Shown one piece after another: positions 24,792 to 33,950 of a DNA stretch of 38,814 nucleotides. Both the position numbers and the translations under genes were made by a program. This DNA comes from an uncultured Collinsella sp. (GTDB taxonomy: Bacteria > Actinomycetota > Coriobacteriia > Coriobacteriales > Coriobacteriaceae): assembly GCA_902464645.1 (NCBI GenBank), contig CABQKL010000005.1, positions 1 through 38,814 of the forward strand, given 5' to 3'. The notes beneath the pieces are model-generated. The model made no database searches. It was not told the origin of the DNA and worked only from the letters and a program-made list of their open reading frames with translations. The number at the start of each line of letters is the position of its first letter. Positions within the stretch are counted from its first letter, which is position 1.

Positions 24792-24835
24792 AGTGTGCCT
24801 TTTACAGGAATCTGACCGTTCGCCGAATAATTTCT

Positions 24836-24844
24836 TGCTATCAT
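24836..24844 (+). promoter_or_regulatory. adhE promoter (extended -10)
   Basis: TGC-TATCAT is an extended -10 box placing the transcript start near 24851 and a leader of about 34 bases, which holds AAGGAG ahead of the ATG. No TTGACA-like -35 is seen. Confidence 0.6.
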
Positions 24845-24884
24845 GCAAGGCGTAGGGTAAATCTCCGATCGCAAGGAGACACAA

Positions 24885-27533
24885 ATGGTGAAAAAGTCAC
24901 CGGAAAACACTACTCCCGCAATTGTGGACAACGTAGAGGCGCTTGAGGCTAAGCTCGCTCAGATGCGAGAGGCCCAGGCGCTTTTTGCTACGTACACGCA
25001 GGAGCAGGTCGACAAGATCTTCTATGAGGCCGCCATGGCCGCCAACAAGGCTCGTATCCCGTTGGCGAAGATGGCCATCGAGGAGACCGGCCGCGGCGTT
25101 CTTGAGGACAAGGTCATCAAGAACCACTACGCCGCAGAGTACATCTACAACGCTTACAAGAACACCAAGACCTGTGGTGTTCTGGAGCGCGACGAGGCTT
25201 ACGGCATCACCAAGATCGCCGAGCCCATCGGCATCGTGGGCGCCGTCATCCCGACGACCAACCCCACCTCCACCGCGATCTTCAAGACGCTGATCAGCCT
25301 GAAGACCCGCAACGCCATCATCATCTCCCCGCACCCGGCTGCCGCCAAGTGCACCATCGCCGCCGCCAAGCTCGTGCTTGACGCCGCCGTCAAGGCCGGC
25401 GCCCCCGAGGGCATCATCGGCTGGGTCGATGTCCCCTCCATCGAGCTGACCAACATGGTCATGCGCGACGTCGACATCATCCTCGCCACCGGTGGCCCGG
25501 GCATGGTCAAGGCCGCCTACTCCTCGGGCAAGCCCGCCCTGGGCGTTGGCGCCGGTAACACCCCGGTCGTCATCGACGACACCGCCGACGTGCTGCTCGC
25601 CGTCAACTCCATCATCCACTCCAAGACCTTCGACAACGGCATGATCTGCGCTTCCGAGCAGTCCGTGACCGTCATCGACACCATCTATGACCAGGTCAAG
25701 GCCGAGTTCCAGAAGCGCGGCTGCTACTTCGTCAAGCAGGGTGCCGAGATGGAGGCCCTGCGTGCCGCCATGTTCAAGAACGGCGCCCTCGATCACCGCA
25801 TCCCCGGCATGGCTGCCGCCAAGATCGCCGAGCTCGCCGGCATCGAGGTTCCCGCCAAGACCAAGATCCTGATCGCCGAGGTCACCTCCACCGACCCCGC
25901 CAAGGAGGAGTTCTCCCACGAGAAGCTCTCCCCGGTCCTGGCGATGTACCACGCCAAGGACTTCCAGGAGGCCGTCGACAAGGCCGAGCACCTGGTGCTC
26001 GCCGGTGGCCCGGGCCACACCGCCTCTCTGTACGTGCACCCCGCCCAGGCCGAAAAGATCAGCCTGTTCGAGCACGTCATGAAGGCCTGCCGCATCGTCA
26101 TCAACACCCCGTCCTCGCACGGTGGCATCGGCGACCTGTACAACTTTGGCATGAAGCCGTCTCTGACCCTGGGCTGCGGCTCCTGGGGCGGCAACTCCGT
26201 CTCCGAGAACGTTGGGGTGAAGCACTTGATCAACGTTAAGACTGTGGCCGAGCGCCGTGAGAACATGCTGTGGTTCCGCGCTCCCGAGAAGGTCTACTTC
26301 AAGAAGGGTTCCACGCCCGTCGCCCTCGACGAGCTCGGTACCGTCATGGGCAAGAAGCGCGCCTTCATCGTCACCGACCAGTTCCTCTTCAAGAATGGCA
26401 ACACCCGCGCCATCGAGGCCAAGCTCGACGAGATGGGCATCGCCCACGACTGCTTCTATGACGTCGAGCCCGATCCGTCGCTGCAGTGCGCACGTCGCGG
26501 CGCCAAGCAGATGGCCCTCTTTGAGCCGGACGTCATCATCGCCGTCGGCGGTGGCTCCGCTATGGACGCCGGCAAGATCATGTGGATGATGTACGAGCAC
26601 CCCGAGTGCAAGTTTGAGGACATGGCCATGGACTTCATGGACATCCGCAAGCGTATCTTCACCTTCCCCGAGATGGGCAAGAAGGCCTACTTCGTCGCCG
26701 TCCCGACCTCTTCGGGTACCGGCTCCGAGTGCACGCCGTTCGCCATCATCACCGACAAGGAGACCGGCATCAAGTGGCCGCTCGCCGACTACGCGCTGCT
26801 CCCCAACATGGCTATCGTCGACGCCGACAACTGCATGACCGCCCCGCGCGGCCTGACCGCTGCCTCCGGCATCGATGTCATGACCCACGCCATCGAGTCC
26901 TACGTCTCCATCATGGCTTCCGACTACACTAAGGGCCTCTCCGAGCGCGCTGCTAAGCTCGTCTTCGAGAACCTGCCCTCCAGCTTCACGAACGGTGCCA
27001 AGGACCCGCATGCCCGCGAGGAGATGCACAACGCCTCCTGCATGGCCGGTATGGCCTTCGCCAACGCCTTCCTGGGCCTCAACCACTCCATGGCCCACAA
27101 GCTCGGCGCTTTCCATCACCTGCCCCACGGCCTCGCAAACGCCGTCATCCTGACCCGCGTTATGCGCTACAACGCCGCCGAGGCTCCCGTCAAGATGGGT
27201 ACCTTCTCCCAGTATCCTTACCCCAACGCGCTGCACAACTACGCCGAGATGGCCAAGTACTGCGGCATCGAGGGCAAGGACGACAAGGAGGTCTTCGAGA
27301 ACTTCATCACGAAGCTCGAGGAGCTCAAGGACTTCATCGGCGTCAAGAAGACCATCGCCGACTACGGTGTTGACGAGCAGTACTTCCTCGACACCCTCGA
27401 TGAGATGACCGAGCAGGCATTCAACGACCAGTGCACCGGCGCTAACCCGCGCTACCCGCTCATGAGCGAGATCAAGGAGCTCTACCTGGACGCCTACTAC
27501 GGCCGCGAGCCCCAGGACTACGCCGTCTGCTAG
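24885..27533 (+). CDS. adhE: bifunctional acetaldehyde-CoA / alcohol dehydrogenase AdhE
   Basis: This 882-residue enzyme reduces acetyl-CoA to acetaldehyde and on to ethanol, regenerating NAD during fermentation. The N-terminal aldehyde dehydrogenase half (about 1-440) has the catalytic cysteine Cys255 in NGMICASEQS and the nucleotide motif GVGAGNTP. The C-terminal iron alcohol dehydrogenase half has GGGSAMDAGKIMW, TSSGTGSE and the metal histidines in HKLGAFHHLPHG. AdhE normally forms long spirosome filaments. Codons are strongly biased to C-ending forms, suggesting high expression. The ATG follows AAGGAG by six bases. It is preceded by an inverted repeat and followed by a GC-rich hairpin. 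Confidence 0.98.
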   Translation: MVKKSPENTTPAIVDNVEALEAKLAQMREAQALFATYTQEQVDKIFYEAAMAANKARIPLAKMAIEETGRGVLEDKVIKNHYAAEYIYNAYKNTKTCGVLERDEAYGITKIAEPIGIVGAVIPTTNPTSTAIFKTLISLKTRNAIIISPHPAAAKCTIAAAKLVLDAAVKAGAPEGIIGWVDVPSIELTNMVMRDVDIILATGGPGMVKAAYSSGKPALGVGAGNTPVVIDDTADVLLAVNSIIHSKTFDNGMICASEQSVTVIDTIYDQVKAEFQKRGCYFVKQGAEMEALRAAMFKNGALDHRIPGMAAAKIAELAGIEVPAKTKILIAEVTSTDPAKEEFSHEKLSPVLAMYHAKDFQEAVDKAEHLVLAGGPGHTASLYVHPAQAEKISLFEHVMKACRIVINTPSSHGGIGDLYNFGMKPSLTLGCGSWGGNSVSENVGVKHLINVKTVAERRENMLWFRAPEKVYFKKGSTPVALDELGTVMGKKRAFIVTDQFLFKNGNTRAIEAKLDEMGIAHDCFYDVEPDPSLQCARRGAKQMALFEPDVIIAVGGGSAMDAGKIMWMMYEHPECKFEDMAMDFMDIRKRIFTFPEMGKKAYFVAVPTSSGTGSECTPFAIITDKETGIKWPLADYALLPNMAIVDADNCMTAPRGLTAASGIDVMTHAIESYVSIMASDYTKGLSERAAKLVFENLPSSFTNGAKDPHAREEMHNASCMAGMAFANAFLGLNHSMAHKLGAFHHLPHGLANAVILTRVMRYNAAEAPVKMGTFSQYPYPNALHNYAEMAKYCGIEGKDDKEVFENFITKLEELKDFIGVKKTIADYGVDEQYFLDTLDEMTEQAFNDQCTGANPRYPLMSEIKELYLDAYYGREPQDYAVC

Positions 27534-27553
27534 TTTTTAGCACGGTTATTTGC

Positions 27554-27587
27554 GGCGGGGGTGCACGAGTGAACGCACGCCCCCGCC
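27554..27587 (+). terminator. GC-rich hairpin after adhE
   Basis: GGCGGGGG (27554-27561) pairs with CCCCCGCC (27580-27587), with GTGC/GCAC able to pair inside. It lies 20 bases after the adhE stop. There is no clean T-run after it (GTTGCTTC), so termination may be partial and the next gene may receive read-through. Confidence 0.6.
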
Positions 27588-27621
27588 GTTGCTTCTATCG
27601 CATCGTTGAAAGGATGCAATC

Positions 27622-28386
27622 ATGCTGCTCCCCGATTCCAAGACCGAGCTCGTCCGTCGCGGCAACAAGGTCGTTTACGACCTTGGCGACAAGATCGTCA
27701 AGGTCTTTAACGAGACCAAGCCCGTCTCCGACGTGTTCAACGAGGCTTTGAATCTTGCCCGCATCAATGAGTGCGGCATCCGCAGCCCCAAGGCTCTCGA
27801 GGTTTCTCAGCTCGAGAACGCCAACGGCTGGGCGCTCGTGACCGAGAAGGTTCCGGGCACCACCCTTGCCGAGAAGATGGCTGCCGAGCCCCAGCGCTTT
27901 GGTGAGTACCTCGAGATGTTCGTCGACCTCCAGATCGAGATCCACGGCTACACCTCCCCGCTGCTCAACCGTCAGCGCGACAAGTTCGCCCGCATGATCG
28001 ACAGCCTCGATCAGCTCAATGCCACCACGCGCTACAACCTTCAGGAGCGTCTGGACGGCATGACCAAGGAGTTCAAGGTTTGCCACGGCGACTTCAACCC
28101 CTCCAACGTCATCGTCGGCGACGATGGCCAGCTCTATGTGTGCGACTGGGCACACGCCACCCAGGGCTCCCCTGCTGCTGACGTTGCCACCACCTACCTG
28201 CTCTTTGCCCTCAACAGCAAGGACCAGGCCGAGGCCTACCTGGAGCTCTACTGCGACCGCGCTGACATGCCCATGCAGGTCGTGCGTCAGTGGACGAGCA
28301 TCGTTGCCGCTTCCGAGCTCGCTCGTAAGCGCAACGTGAACGATGAGTTCCTTAAGGACTGGATCGACGTCGTCGATTATCAGTAA
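27622..28386 (+). CDS. APH-family phosphotransferase (kinase-like fold), substrate unknown
   Basis: This is a 254-residue protein of the aminoglycoside phosphotransferase / choline kinase superfamily. The catalytic loop CHGDFNPSNVIV (His155, Asp157, Asn162) and the metal-binding aspartate in VCDWAHA (Asp175) are intact; an ATP-lobe with VVYDLGDKIVKVF near residue 17 supplies the lysine. The family phosphorylates small molecules (sugars, choline, thiamine, antibiotics), and nothing here identifies the substrate. The ATG follows AAAGGATG by about six bases. It lies 88 bases after adhE, on the same strand, and has its own terminator. Resistance to antibiotics should not be assumed. Confidence 0.85.
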   Translation: MLLPDSKTELVRRGNKVVYDLGDKIVKVFNETKPVSDVFNEALNLARINECGIRSPKALEVSQLENANGWALVTEKVPGTTLAEKMAAEPQRFGEYLEMFVDLQIEIHGYTSPLLNRQRDKFARMIDSLDQLNATTRYNLQERLDGMTKEFKVCHGDFNPSNVIVGDDGQLYVCDWAHATQGSPAADVATTYLLFALNSKDQAEAYLELYCDRADMPMQVVRQWTSIVAASELARKRNVNDEFLKDWIDVVDYQ

Positions 28387-28425
28387 TATCTGAGCGATTC
28401 ATTTCGCATCGGAGGCACAAAGGGA

Positions 28426-28458
28426 AACCCCGCAGCTCGAATGGGCTGTGGGGTTTTT
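28426..28458 (+). terminator. terminator of the APH-like gene
   Basis: AACCCCGCAGC (28426-28436) pairs with GCTGTGGGGTT (28445-28455) around an eight-base loop, followed by a T-run to 28458. It faces the proS terminator from the opposite strand; the short gap between the convergent genes holds nothing else. Confidence 0.9.
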
Positions 28459-28486
28459 CTTTTAGCTATAAAAGATTCTTAGACGC

Positions 28487-28530
28487 AAAAGCGGCCCTGC
28501 GCCTCTCCCTCGAGAGACGCAGGGCCGCTT
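28487..28530 (-). terminator. terminator of the pyrH-proS operon
   Basis: On the minus strand GCGGCCCTGCG (28528-28518) pairs with CGCAGGGCCGC (28501-28491), with CTCTC/GAGAG pairing inside, followed by TTTT. It lies about 30 bases after the proS stop and should end the long operon. Confidence 0.88.
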
Positions 28531-28559
28531 CGTAAGCGCACTCAACGCAGCGGGCTCGA

Positions 28560-30281
28560 TTAACGGCGTGCTGCCTTCACAAGCTCGGCGACCTTGGCGA
28601 CAACCTCATCGATTACCACATCCTCGCGCTCGCCCGTAGCACGGTCCTTAAGCTCAACGGTACCGTTCTTAAGACCGCGCTTGCCCAGAATCACCTGATA
28701 TGGGAAACCCATAAGGTCGTTGTCGACAAACTTAAAGCCGGGACGCTCATCACGGTCATCGACGACAACCTCGATATCCTCGGCGCACAGACCCTCGACG
28801 ATCTGCCCGCAGACGGAAGCGCACTCCTCCTTCTTGGGATCGAGCGGAATCACCGCGACCTCGTACGGGGCAACGGAGACCGGCCAGACGATACCGTGCT
28901 CGTCGTTGTGCTGCTCCACAACGGCAGCGAGCGAGCGAGACACGCCAACGCCGTAGCAGCCCATGATGAGCGGCTTCTCCTTGCCGTCCTCGTCCATAAA
29001 GGTGGCACCCATGGCCTCGGAGTACTTGGTGCCCAGCTGGAATACCTGAGAGACCTCGATACCGCGGGCAGCGGAGAGCGGCTTGCCGCAGTGCGGGCAG
29101 GGATCGCCGGCAACGACGGTAACCAGGTCGGCCCACTCGTCGACGGTAAAGTCGCGCTCAGGGCAGGCACCGGTAAGGTGATAATCGACCTCGTTGGCAC
29201 CGCAGGCCCACTGCTTGGACTCGCGCAGGCTCTCGTCGCAGACCAGACGGATGCCCTCGGGCAGGTTAACCGGTCCGATAAAGCCCTTGTGCAGACCGTA
29301 GGTCTGGAGCTCCTCATCGGTCATCATGCGATAGCCCTTGCCAAAGACGTGCTCGGCCTTGCAGTCGTTGAGCTCATGATCGCCCGGAACGATGGCCACA
29401 ACCGGCTTGCCCTCGGCGTCGATGAGAGCCAGGGACTTGCGCGTGCCGTTCTCGGGGAACCCAAAGAACTTGGCAACGGCCTCGATGGTGCCCATGCCCG
29501 GAGTCTCGACCTTGGTAAGCGTACCGTCGCCGGGACCCTCGGTCACGACAACCTTAGTGCTTGCCGCCTCGTCGTCGGCAGCAAAGCCGCAATCGTCGCA
29601 GTAGACCAGCGAAGCCTCGCCGGCCTCGGCCAGCGCCATATACTCGACGGAGGTGTCACCGCCGATCTCGCCGGAATCGGCGACGACGGGCAGGGCCTTG
29701 ATGTAGCAGCGCTCGCAGATATTGGCGTAGGCCTGCTTCATCTTGTCATACTCCTCCTGCAGGCTCTCCTGCGTGGCAGAGAAGCTGTAGGCGTCCTTCA
29801 TGATGAACTCGCGACCGCGCATCAGGCCAAAGCGGGGACGGAACTCGTCGCGGAACTTATCCTGGATGTGATAGAGATTCACCGGCAGCTGCTTGTAGGA
29901 ACGCAGTTCATTGCGCACCAAGGCGGTCACGGTCTCCTCGTGCGTGGGGCCGAGCACGAACTCGCGGCCGTGGCGGTCATCAAAGCGCACGAGCTCCTTA
30001 CCATAGGCATCGATACGGCCGGACTCACGCCACAGCTCGGCATCGACCATGATGGGCATCATGAGCTCCTGGGCACCGGCAGCGTCCATCTCGTCGCGCA
30101 CGATGTTCTCGATTTTGCGAATCGAGCGCCACGCGAGCGGCAGATAGGAATAGAGACCGGCGGCCTCCTTGCGAATCATGCCGGCACGCAGCAGCAGGCG
30201 ATGGCTCGCAAGCTCGGCATCGGCCGGATCCTCTTTGAGCGTCGGAGCATACAGCTTAGACATATACATTGCTCGAGTCAT
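28560..30281 (-). CDS. proS: proline-tRNA ligase (bacterial type with editing insert)
   Basis: This 573-residue class II synthetase charges tRNA-Pro. Motif 2 and surrounding residues appear as FRDEFRPRFGLMRGREFIMKDAYSF, and motif 3 as CYGVGVSRSLAAV. Between them is the YbaK-like editing insert (about 230-380, including SLALIDAEGKPVVAIVPGDHELN) that clears mischarged Ala-tRNA. A CPHCG motif precedes RGIEVSQVFQLG. The C-terminal anticodon domain follows. The ATG at 30281 directly abuts the ispG stop with GAGGAG upstream; two later ATGs are possible. The ispG-proS adjacency is seen in other bacteria. Confidence 0.96.
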   Translation of the reverse strand: MTRAMYMSKLYAPTLKEDPADAELASHRLLLRAGMIRKEAAGLYSYLPLAWRSIRKIENIVRDEMDAAGAQELMMPIMVDAELWRESGRIDAYGKELVRFDDRHGREFVLGPTHEETVTALVRNELRSYKQLPVNLYHIQDKFRDEFRPRFGLMRGREFIMKDAYSFSATQESLQEEYDKMKQAYANICERCYIKALPVVADSGEIGGDTSVEYMALAEAGEASLVYCDDCGFAADDEAASTKVVVTEGPGDGTLTKVETPGMGTIEAVAKFFGFPENGTRKSLALIDAEGKPVVAIVPGDHELNDCKAEHVFGKGYRMMTDEELQTYGLHKGFIGPVNLPEGIRLVCDESLRESKQWACGANEVDYHLTGACPERDFTVDEWADLVTVVAGDPCPHCGKPLSAARGIEVSQVFQLGTKYSEAMGATFMDEDGKEKPLIMGCYGVGVSRSLAAVVEQHNDEHGIVWPVSVAPYEVAVIPLDPKKEECASVCGQIVEGLCAEDIEVVVDDRDERPGFKFVDNDLMGFPYQVILGKRGLKNGTVELKDRATGEREDVVIDEVVAKVAELVKAARR

Positions 30282-31364
30282 TTATTTCTCCTCAATTAGC
30301 TTGTCGACCTCGGCCATAAGCGCGTCGACAATTTGGTCCTCAGCTACTTTACCAATGATCTGGCCGTGCGAAAAGAGCAGGCCCTGACCTCGTCCGCAGG
30401 CAACGCCCAAGTCGGCGTCAGAAGCCTCGCCGGGGCCATTGACCGCGCATCCCATAACGGCGATCGAAAGCGGCGCGGAGTAGTTCTTAAGCCGCTCGGT
30501 GACCTCCTCGGCGATAGGAATGAGGTTGACCTGGCAGCGAGCGCACGTGGGGCACGAGACGATCTCGGGGCCACGGCGGCGAAGGCCAAGCGACTGCAGA
30601 ATACCCCAGGCGACCGGCGGTTCCTCGACCGGATCGGCCGTAAGCGAGACGCGCATGGTGTCGCCAATGCCCTCGGAAAGCAGAATACCCAGGCCCACAG
30701 AGCTCTTAATGGTGCCCTGGAGCTTGGTTCCGGCCTCCGTAACGCCCAAATGAAGCGGAACATGGGGGATTTCGCGCGACAGGGCGCGATAGGTGTCGAG
30801 CGTCGTGGACACGCTATGGGCCTTGGCGGAAAGCACGATGTTGGTAAAACCGCGATCCTCAAAATGCTTGACGAAACGCTCACTCGACATCACGAGCTTT
30901 TCGGGCTGCGTAAGGTCATCGCGCTCGGCGATATCCTGCTCAAGCGAGCCCGCGTTCACGCCAATGCGAATCGCGCACCCAGCGGCGCCCGCGGCATCGA
31001 TCACAGCATCGACCTTGGCCCAATCACCGATGTTGCCGGGATTGATGCGGAGCTTGGCGGCACCGGCCTTAACGGCGCCAATGGCGAGCTTATGGTTAAA
31101 GTGGATATCGGCAACGATCGGCACCGGAGACTCCGCACAAATCGTACGAAAGCCCTCGAGCGCAGCCTCGGTGGGCACACTCACGCGCACAACATCGCAA
31201 CCCGCCTGAGCGAGTGCATGAACTTGTGCAAGCGTTGCCTGGGCGTCGGCGGTATCGGTGCAGGTCATGGACTGAACCACCACCGGAGCGCCGCCGCCTA
31301 TCTGCACGTCGCCGACAAACACGGGGCGTGTCAGCTCACGCGGCAAAGGATGGGACAAAGACAA
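30282..31364 (-). CDS. ispG: 4-hydroxy-3-methylbut-2-enyl diphosphate synthase (IspG/GcpE)
   Basis: This [4Fe-4S] enzyme of about 360 residues converts MEcPP to HMBPP in the MEP isoprenoid pathway. The TIM-barrel start (VFVGDVQIGGGAPVVVQSMT) is followed by the C-terminal cluster domain with SCPTCARC and MGCAVNGPGE. A TTG at 31364 is preferred as start because GGGGAG lies eight bases before it; the ORF from 31451 carries unrelated residues. The gene starts 13 bases after rseP. dxr, another MEP-pathway gene, is two genes upstream in the same operon. Confidence 0.94.
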   Translation of the reverse strand: MSLSHPLPRELTRPVFVGDVQIGGGAPVVVQSMTCTDTADAQATLAQVHALAQAGCDVVRVSVPTEAALEGFRTICAESPVPIVADIHFNHKLAIGAVKAGAAKLRINPGNIGDWAKVDAVIDAAGAAGCAIRIGVNAGSLEQDIAERDDLTQPEKLVMSSERFVKHFEDRGFTNIVLSAKAHSVSTTLDTYRALSREIPHVPLHLGVTEAGTKLQGTIKSSVGLGILLSEGIGDTMRVSLTADPVEEPPVAWGILQSLGLRRRGPEIVSCPTCARCQVNLIPIAEEVTERLKNYSAPLSIAVMGCAVNGPGEASDADLGVACGRGQGLLFSHGQIIGKVAEDQIVDALMAEVDKLIEEK

Positions 31365-31377
31365 TCCAAACACTCCC

Positions 31378-32739
31378 CTACAAAATAAATCGAAGGACGT
31401 CGGAACGAAGCATGTAGACAAACAGCAGCGCAAAGAGCGCGATGCCGACATAGCTGACGATTGTCTGCACCTTCAGCGGCAGCTCGCGACCGGCAACCTT
31501 TTGGATAATCTCGATAATCAACTTTCCCCCGTCGAGCGGCGGAATGGGCAGCAGGTTCATAAAGCCCAGCGAAAACGAGATGAGCGCGGCAAACGTCAAG
31601 AACGTCGCGGGACCGGCTGCCGCCGCCTGAGAAGACATGACGCTGATACCCACAATCGAGGAGGACTGATCGAGTATCTCCATCGTATGCTGCGGCTGCA
31701 GCAGGCGCATCACGCCCTCAGCAGTCTGCTGAACATAGGAGAACGACAGGCGCGCCGAGGTGATAGGGTCCAAATGGACCACCTGCGTAGAGGCGTAAAC
31801 GCCCAAACGCTCGTCCTTCTTGAGCGCAACCGAGGTCGAAAGTTTCTTGCCGTCGCGCTGGTACTCAATGGCGATATCGTCCTGACCGGCAGCCTTGCCG
31901 ATGGCATCATACACATCCATCCAGCTGGAGCAGGACACGCCATCGACACTAAGAATTGCGTCGCCGGCCTCAATGCCCGCCTTGGCGGCTATAGAGCCTT
32001 CTTCAACCTGACCGATCACATTGCTATCGACCGGCACCGATACGCCGGCGATAGAGTAGATGCTCATAAGCAGCAAAAAGCCCGTCAGGATATTGACGAG
32101 AATGCCCGCGAGCAGCATAAAGGCACGCTTGAGAAAACCCTGGCCCAGATAGGTATGCGAACGCTCCTGCTCGAAGAACTCCGAAGCAGTGACCGGCAGC
32201 TCCCACACATCGCCCTCGGCAGTCGCATGCTCTCGATCGAACTTGCGGCCGTCAAAGGTGGTATATCCTGCAGCATCGCGCGGCAGCGTCTGGTACCTAA
32301 CCGGATAATAGCTGGGTGAAGGCTTCTCCCCTTCCTCGTACCAAGGCGCAATGGAACCCCAGCCCAAAAGCAAGGCGCAAGCCTCGAGAACATCCTCCTC
32401 GGGCAGTTCCAGCTCGACGGAAAGGTCTGCAACCGAAACGCGACCATGACGATAGATCGCCGCAAGCACACGGTCGGCGCACGAGACATCGGTCGGGTCC
32501 ATACCGCAGATAGCGGCATAGCCACCCAGCAGCAGCGGCGTCACGCCAAACTTGGTACCGATGCGACGCGACGTACGATGAATGTCAAAGCGGCACGGTA
32601 GGCCTAAGAAAAACTCGGTGACGCGCACGCCGCACGCACGGGCCGCCAAAAAGTGGCCGCCCTCATGCAGAAACACGAGGACGGATAGCATCAAAAGGCC
32701 CCAAAAGACTGAGGAGAGAACGCTCAGAACAGTATCCAT
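31378..32739 (-). CDS. rseP: site-2 protease RseP family, with unusual cytoplasmic insert
   Basis: This is a 453-residue intramembrane zinc metalloprotease. The first membrane helix carries HEGGH (25-29); a PDZ domain spans about 238-315; the second catalytic motif is NLLPIPPLDGG (395-405). The family cuts anti-sigma factors and other membrane substrates. Between GGYAAICGM (72-80) and the second membrane region (about 200) lie roughly 118 residues where typical RseP has about 25-30. Residues 88-133 of this insert look like a winged helix (helix, HGRVSVADLSVELELPEEDV turn, helix). The ATG at 32739 has a weak, distant ribosome site (AAGGA). It lies between dxr and ispG. Confidence 0.92.
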   Translation of the reverse strand: MDTVLSVLSSVFWGLLMLSVLVFLHEGGHFLAARACGVRVTEFFLGLPCRFDIHRTSRRIGTKFGVTPLLLGGYAAICGMDPTDVSCADRVLAAIYRHGRVSVADLSVELELPEEDVLEACALLLGWGSIAPWYEEGEKPSPSYYPVRYQTLPRDAAGYTTFDGRKFDREHATAEGDVWELPVTASEFFEQERSHTYLGQGFLKRAFMLLAGILVNILTGFLLLMSIYSIAGVSVPVDSNVIGQVEEGSIAAKAGIEAGDAILSVDGVSCSSWMDVYDAIGKAAGQDDIAIEYQRDGKKLSTSVALKKDERLGVYASTQVVHLDPITSARLSFSYVQQTAEGVMRLLQPQHTMEILDQSSSIVGISVMSSQAAAAGPATFLTFAALISFSLGFMNLLPIPPLDGGKLIIEIIQKVAGRELPLKVQTIVSYVGIALFALLFVYMLRSDVLRFIL

Positions 32740-32762
32740 AAAACGAAAAGCAATCCTTACGA

Positions 32763-33950
32763 TTAAGAGCGGGTTGCAGCGAGCACCTCGGCGGCCTTGG
32801 CACGAGCCCACGTATCGATATCGCGAAGCTGCTCAAAGGATGCGACCGCCTGCGTATCGTGTGCATCCATGCACGACTCGACGATACGGTCGATATCGGT
32901 AAAGGTACAGGCATCGTGCAGGAAGGCATCGACGGCAACTTCGTTGGCGGCATTCAGCACGCACGGCATGGTGCCGCCCGTTCTGCCGGCACGCTCGGCC
33001 AGCGCCAGGCAGCGGAATGTGTCCATATCGGCAGCATCAAACGTAAGCTGCCCGAGCTCGCGGAAATCGATTCGCGGCGCCGGAGTATCCCAGCGCTCGG
33101 GATACGAAAAGGCAAACTGGATGGGAATGCGCATGTCGGACGCACCGAGATGCGCCATCACGGAGCCGTCGGCAAACTCGACCATAGAGTGAATCTTGGA
33201 CTGACGCTGCACGACCACGTTGATAAAGTCGAGGTCGCAACCGAACAGATGCATCGCCTCGATACGCTCCAAGCCCTTGTTCATAAGGGTGGCGGAGTCG
33301 ATGGTGATCTTTGCCCCCATGGCCCACGTAGGATGCGCCAAGGCGTCCTTGCGGGTCACGTGGTCGAGATCCTCGCGCGTACGGCCAAAGAACGGACCGC
33401 CCGAACAGGTAAGCCAAATGCAGTGGGCCTCGCGTGGATTCTCACCCAGATAGCACTGATAGATGGCGGAGTGCTCGGAGTCGACCGGAATGAGCTGACC
33501 CGGCTGCGCCAGTGGCATCAGCAGGTCGCCGCCAACGACGAGCGACTCCTTATTGGCAAGTGCAAGACGCTTGTTCGAGGTCAGGGCAGCATGGCTCGCT
33601 TCGAGCCCGGCGGCGCCCACAATAGCGACGAGCACACAGTCGACGTCATCGCGACGCGCGAGCTCACAAACCGCCTGCGCACCAACACCGAGCTCGGTGC
33701 CCTCGGGCAGCTCCTGCAGCACAGCGTCCGCGCCGTGGGAGGTGTCGGCCACGGCAACGGCCGGAACCGAAAACTCACGGGCGGCGGCAACGAGCTCCGA
33801 AGTGCTGGAGTTAACGGACAACGCCGTCACCTGCAGTCGATCGGCATGCTGACGGCATACATCGAGTGCCTGCGTGCCGATAGAGCCCGTACAGCCCAGA
33901 ATGGCAACGCGAAGACGCCCATCGGGGCCGTACGTCGTCTGAAAGGCCAT
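32763..33950 (-). CDS. dxr: 1-deoxy-D-xylulose 5-phosphate reductoisomerase
   Basis: This 395-residue NADPH enzyme catalyses the first committed step of the MEP pathway. The dinucleotide motif GCTGSIGTQALDV is at residues 19-31, NKESLVVGG and the metal-binding DSEHSAIYQ are present, and the stretch KITIDSATLMNKGLE is diagnostic. The ATG at 33950 shares one base with the cdsA stop (TAATG). The gene sits in the common uppS-cdsA-dxr-rseP-ispG order, which links isoprenoid precursor supply with lipid carrier synthesis. Confidence 0.97.
   Translation of the reverse strand: MAFQTTYGPDGRLRVAILGCTGSIGTQALDVCRQHADRLQVTALSVNSSTSELVAAAREFSVPAVAVADTSHGADAVLQELPEGTELGVGAQAVCELARRDDVDCVLVAIVGAAGLEASHAALTSNKRLALANKESLVVGGDLLMPLAQPGQLIPVDSEHSAIYQCYLGENPREAHCIWLTCSGGPFFGRTREDLDHVTRKDALAHPTWAMGAKITIDSATLMNKGLERIEAMHLFGCDLDFINVVVQRQSKIHSMVEFADGSVMAHLGASDMRIPIQFAFSYPERWDTPAPRIDFRELGQLTFDAADMDTFRCLALAERAGRTGGTMPCVLNAANEVAVDAFLHDACTFTDIDRIVESCMDAHDTQAVASFEQLRDIDTWARAKAAEVLAATRS

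Noticed and set aside
24735..24884. Rex operator upstream of adhE
   Set aside because: No TTGTGAANNNNTTCACAA-like sequence was seen; the only dyad is AAAACGCTTCA/TGAAGCGTTTT, which does not fit.
24897..27236. 779-residue open frame antisense to adhE
   Set aside because: It lies entirely within adhE on the opposite strand and results from its C-ending codon bias; the translation is low-complexity Gly/Val/Asp/His-rich with no domain.
27622..28386. Aminoglycoside resistance gene
   Set aside because: Only the general kinase-fold motifs are present; the context is chromosomal next to adhE and there is no mobile-element or resistance signature.
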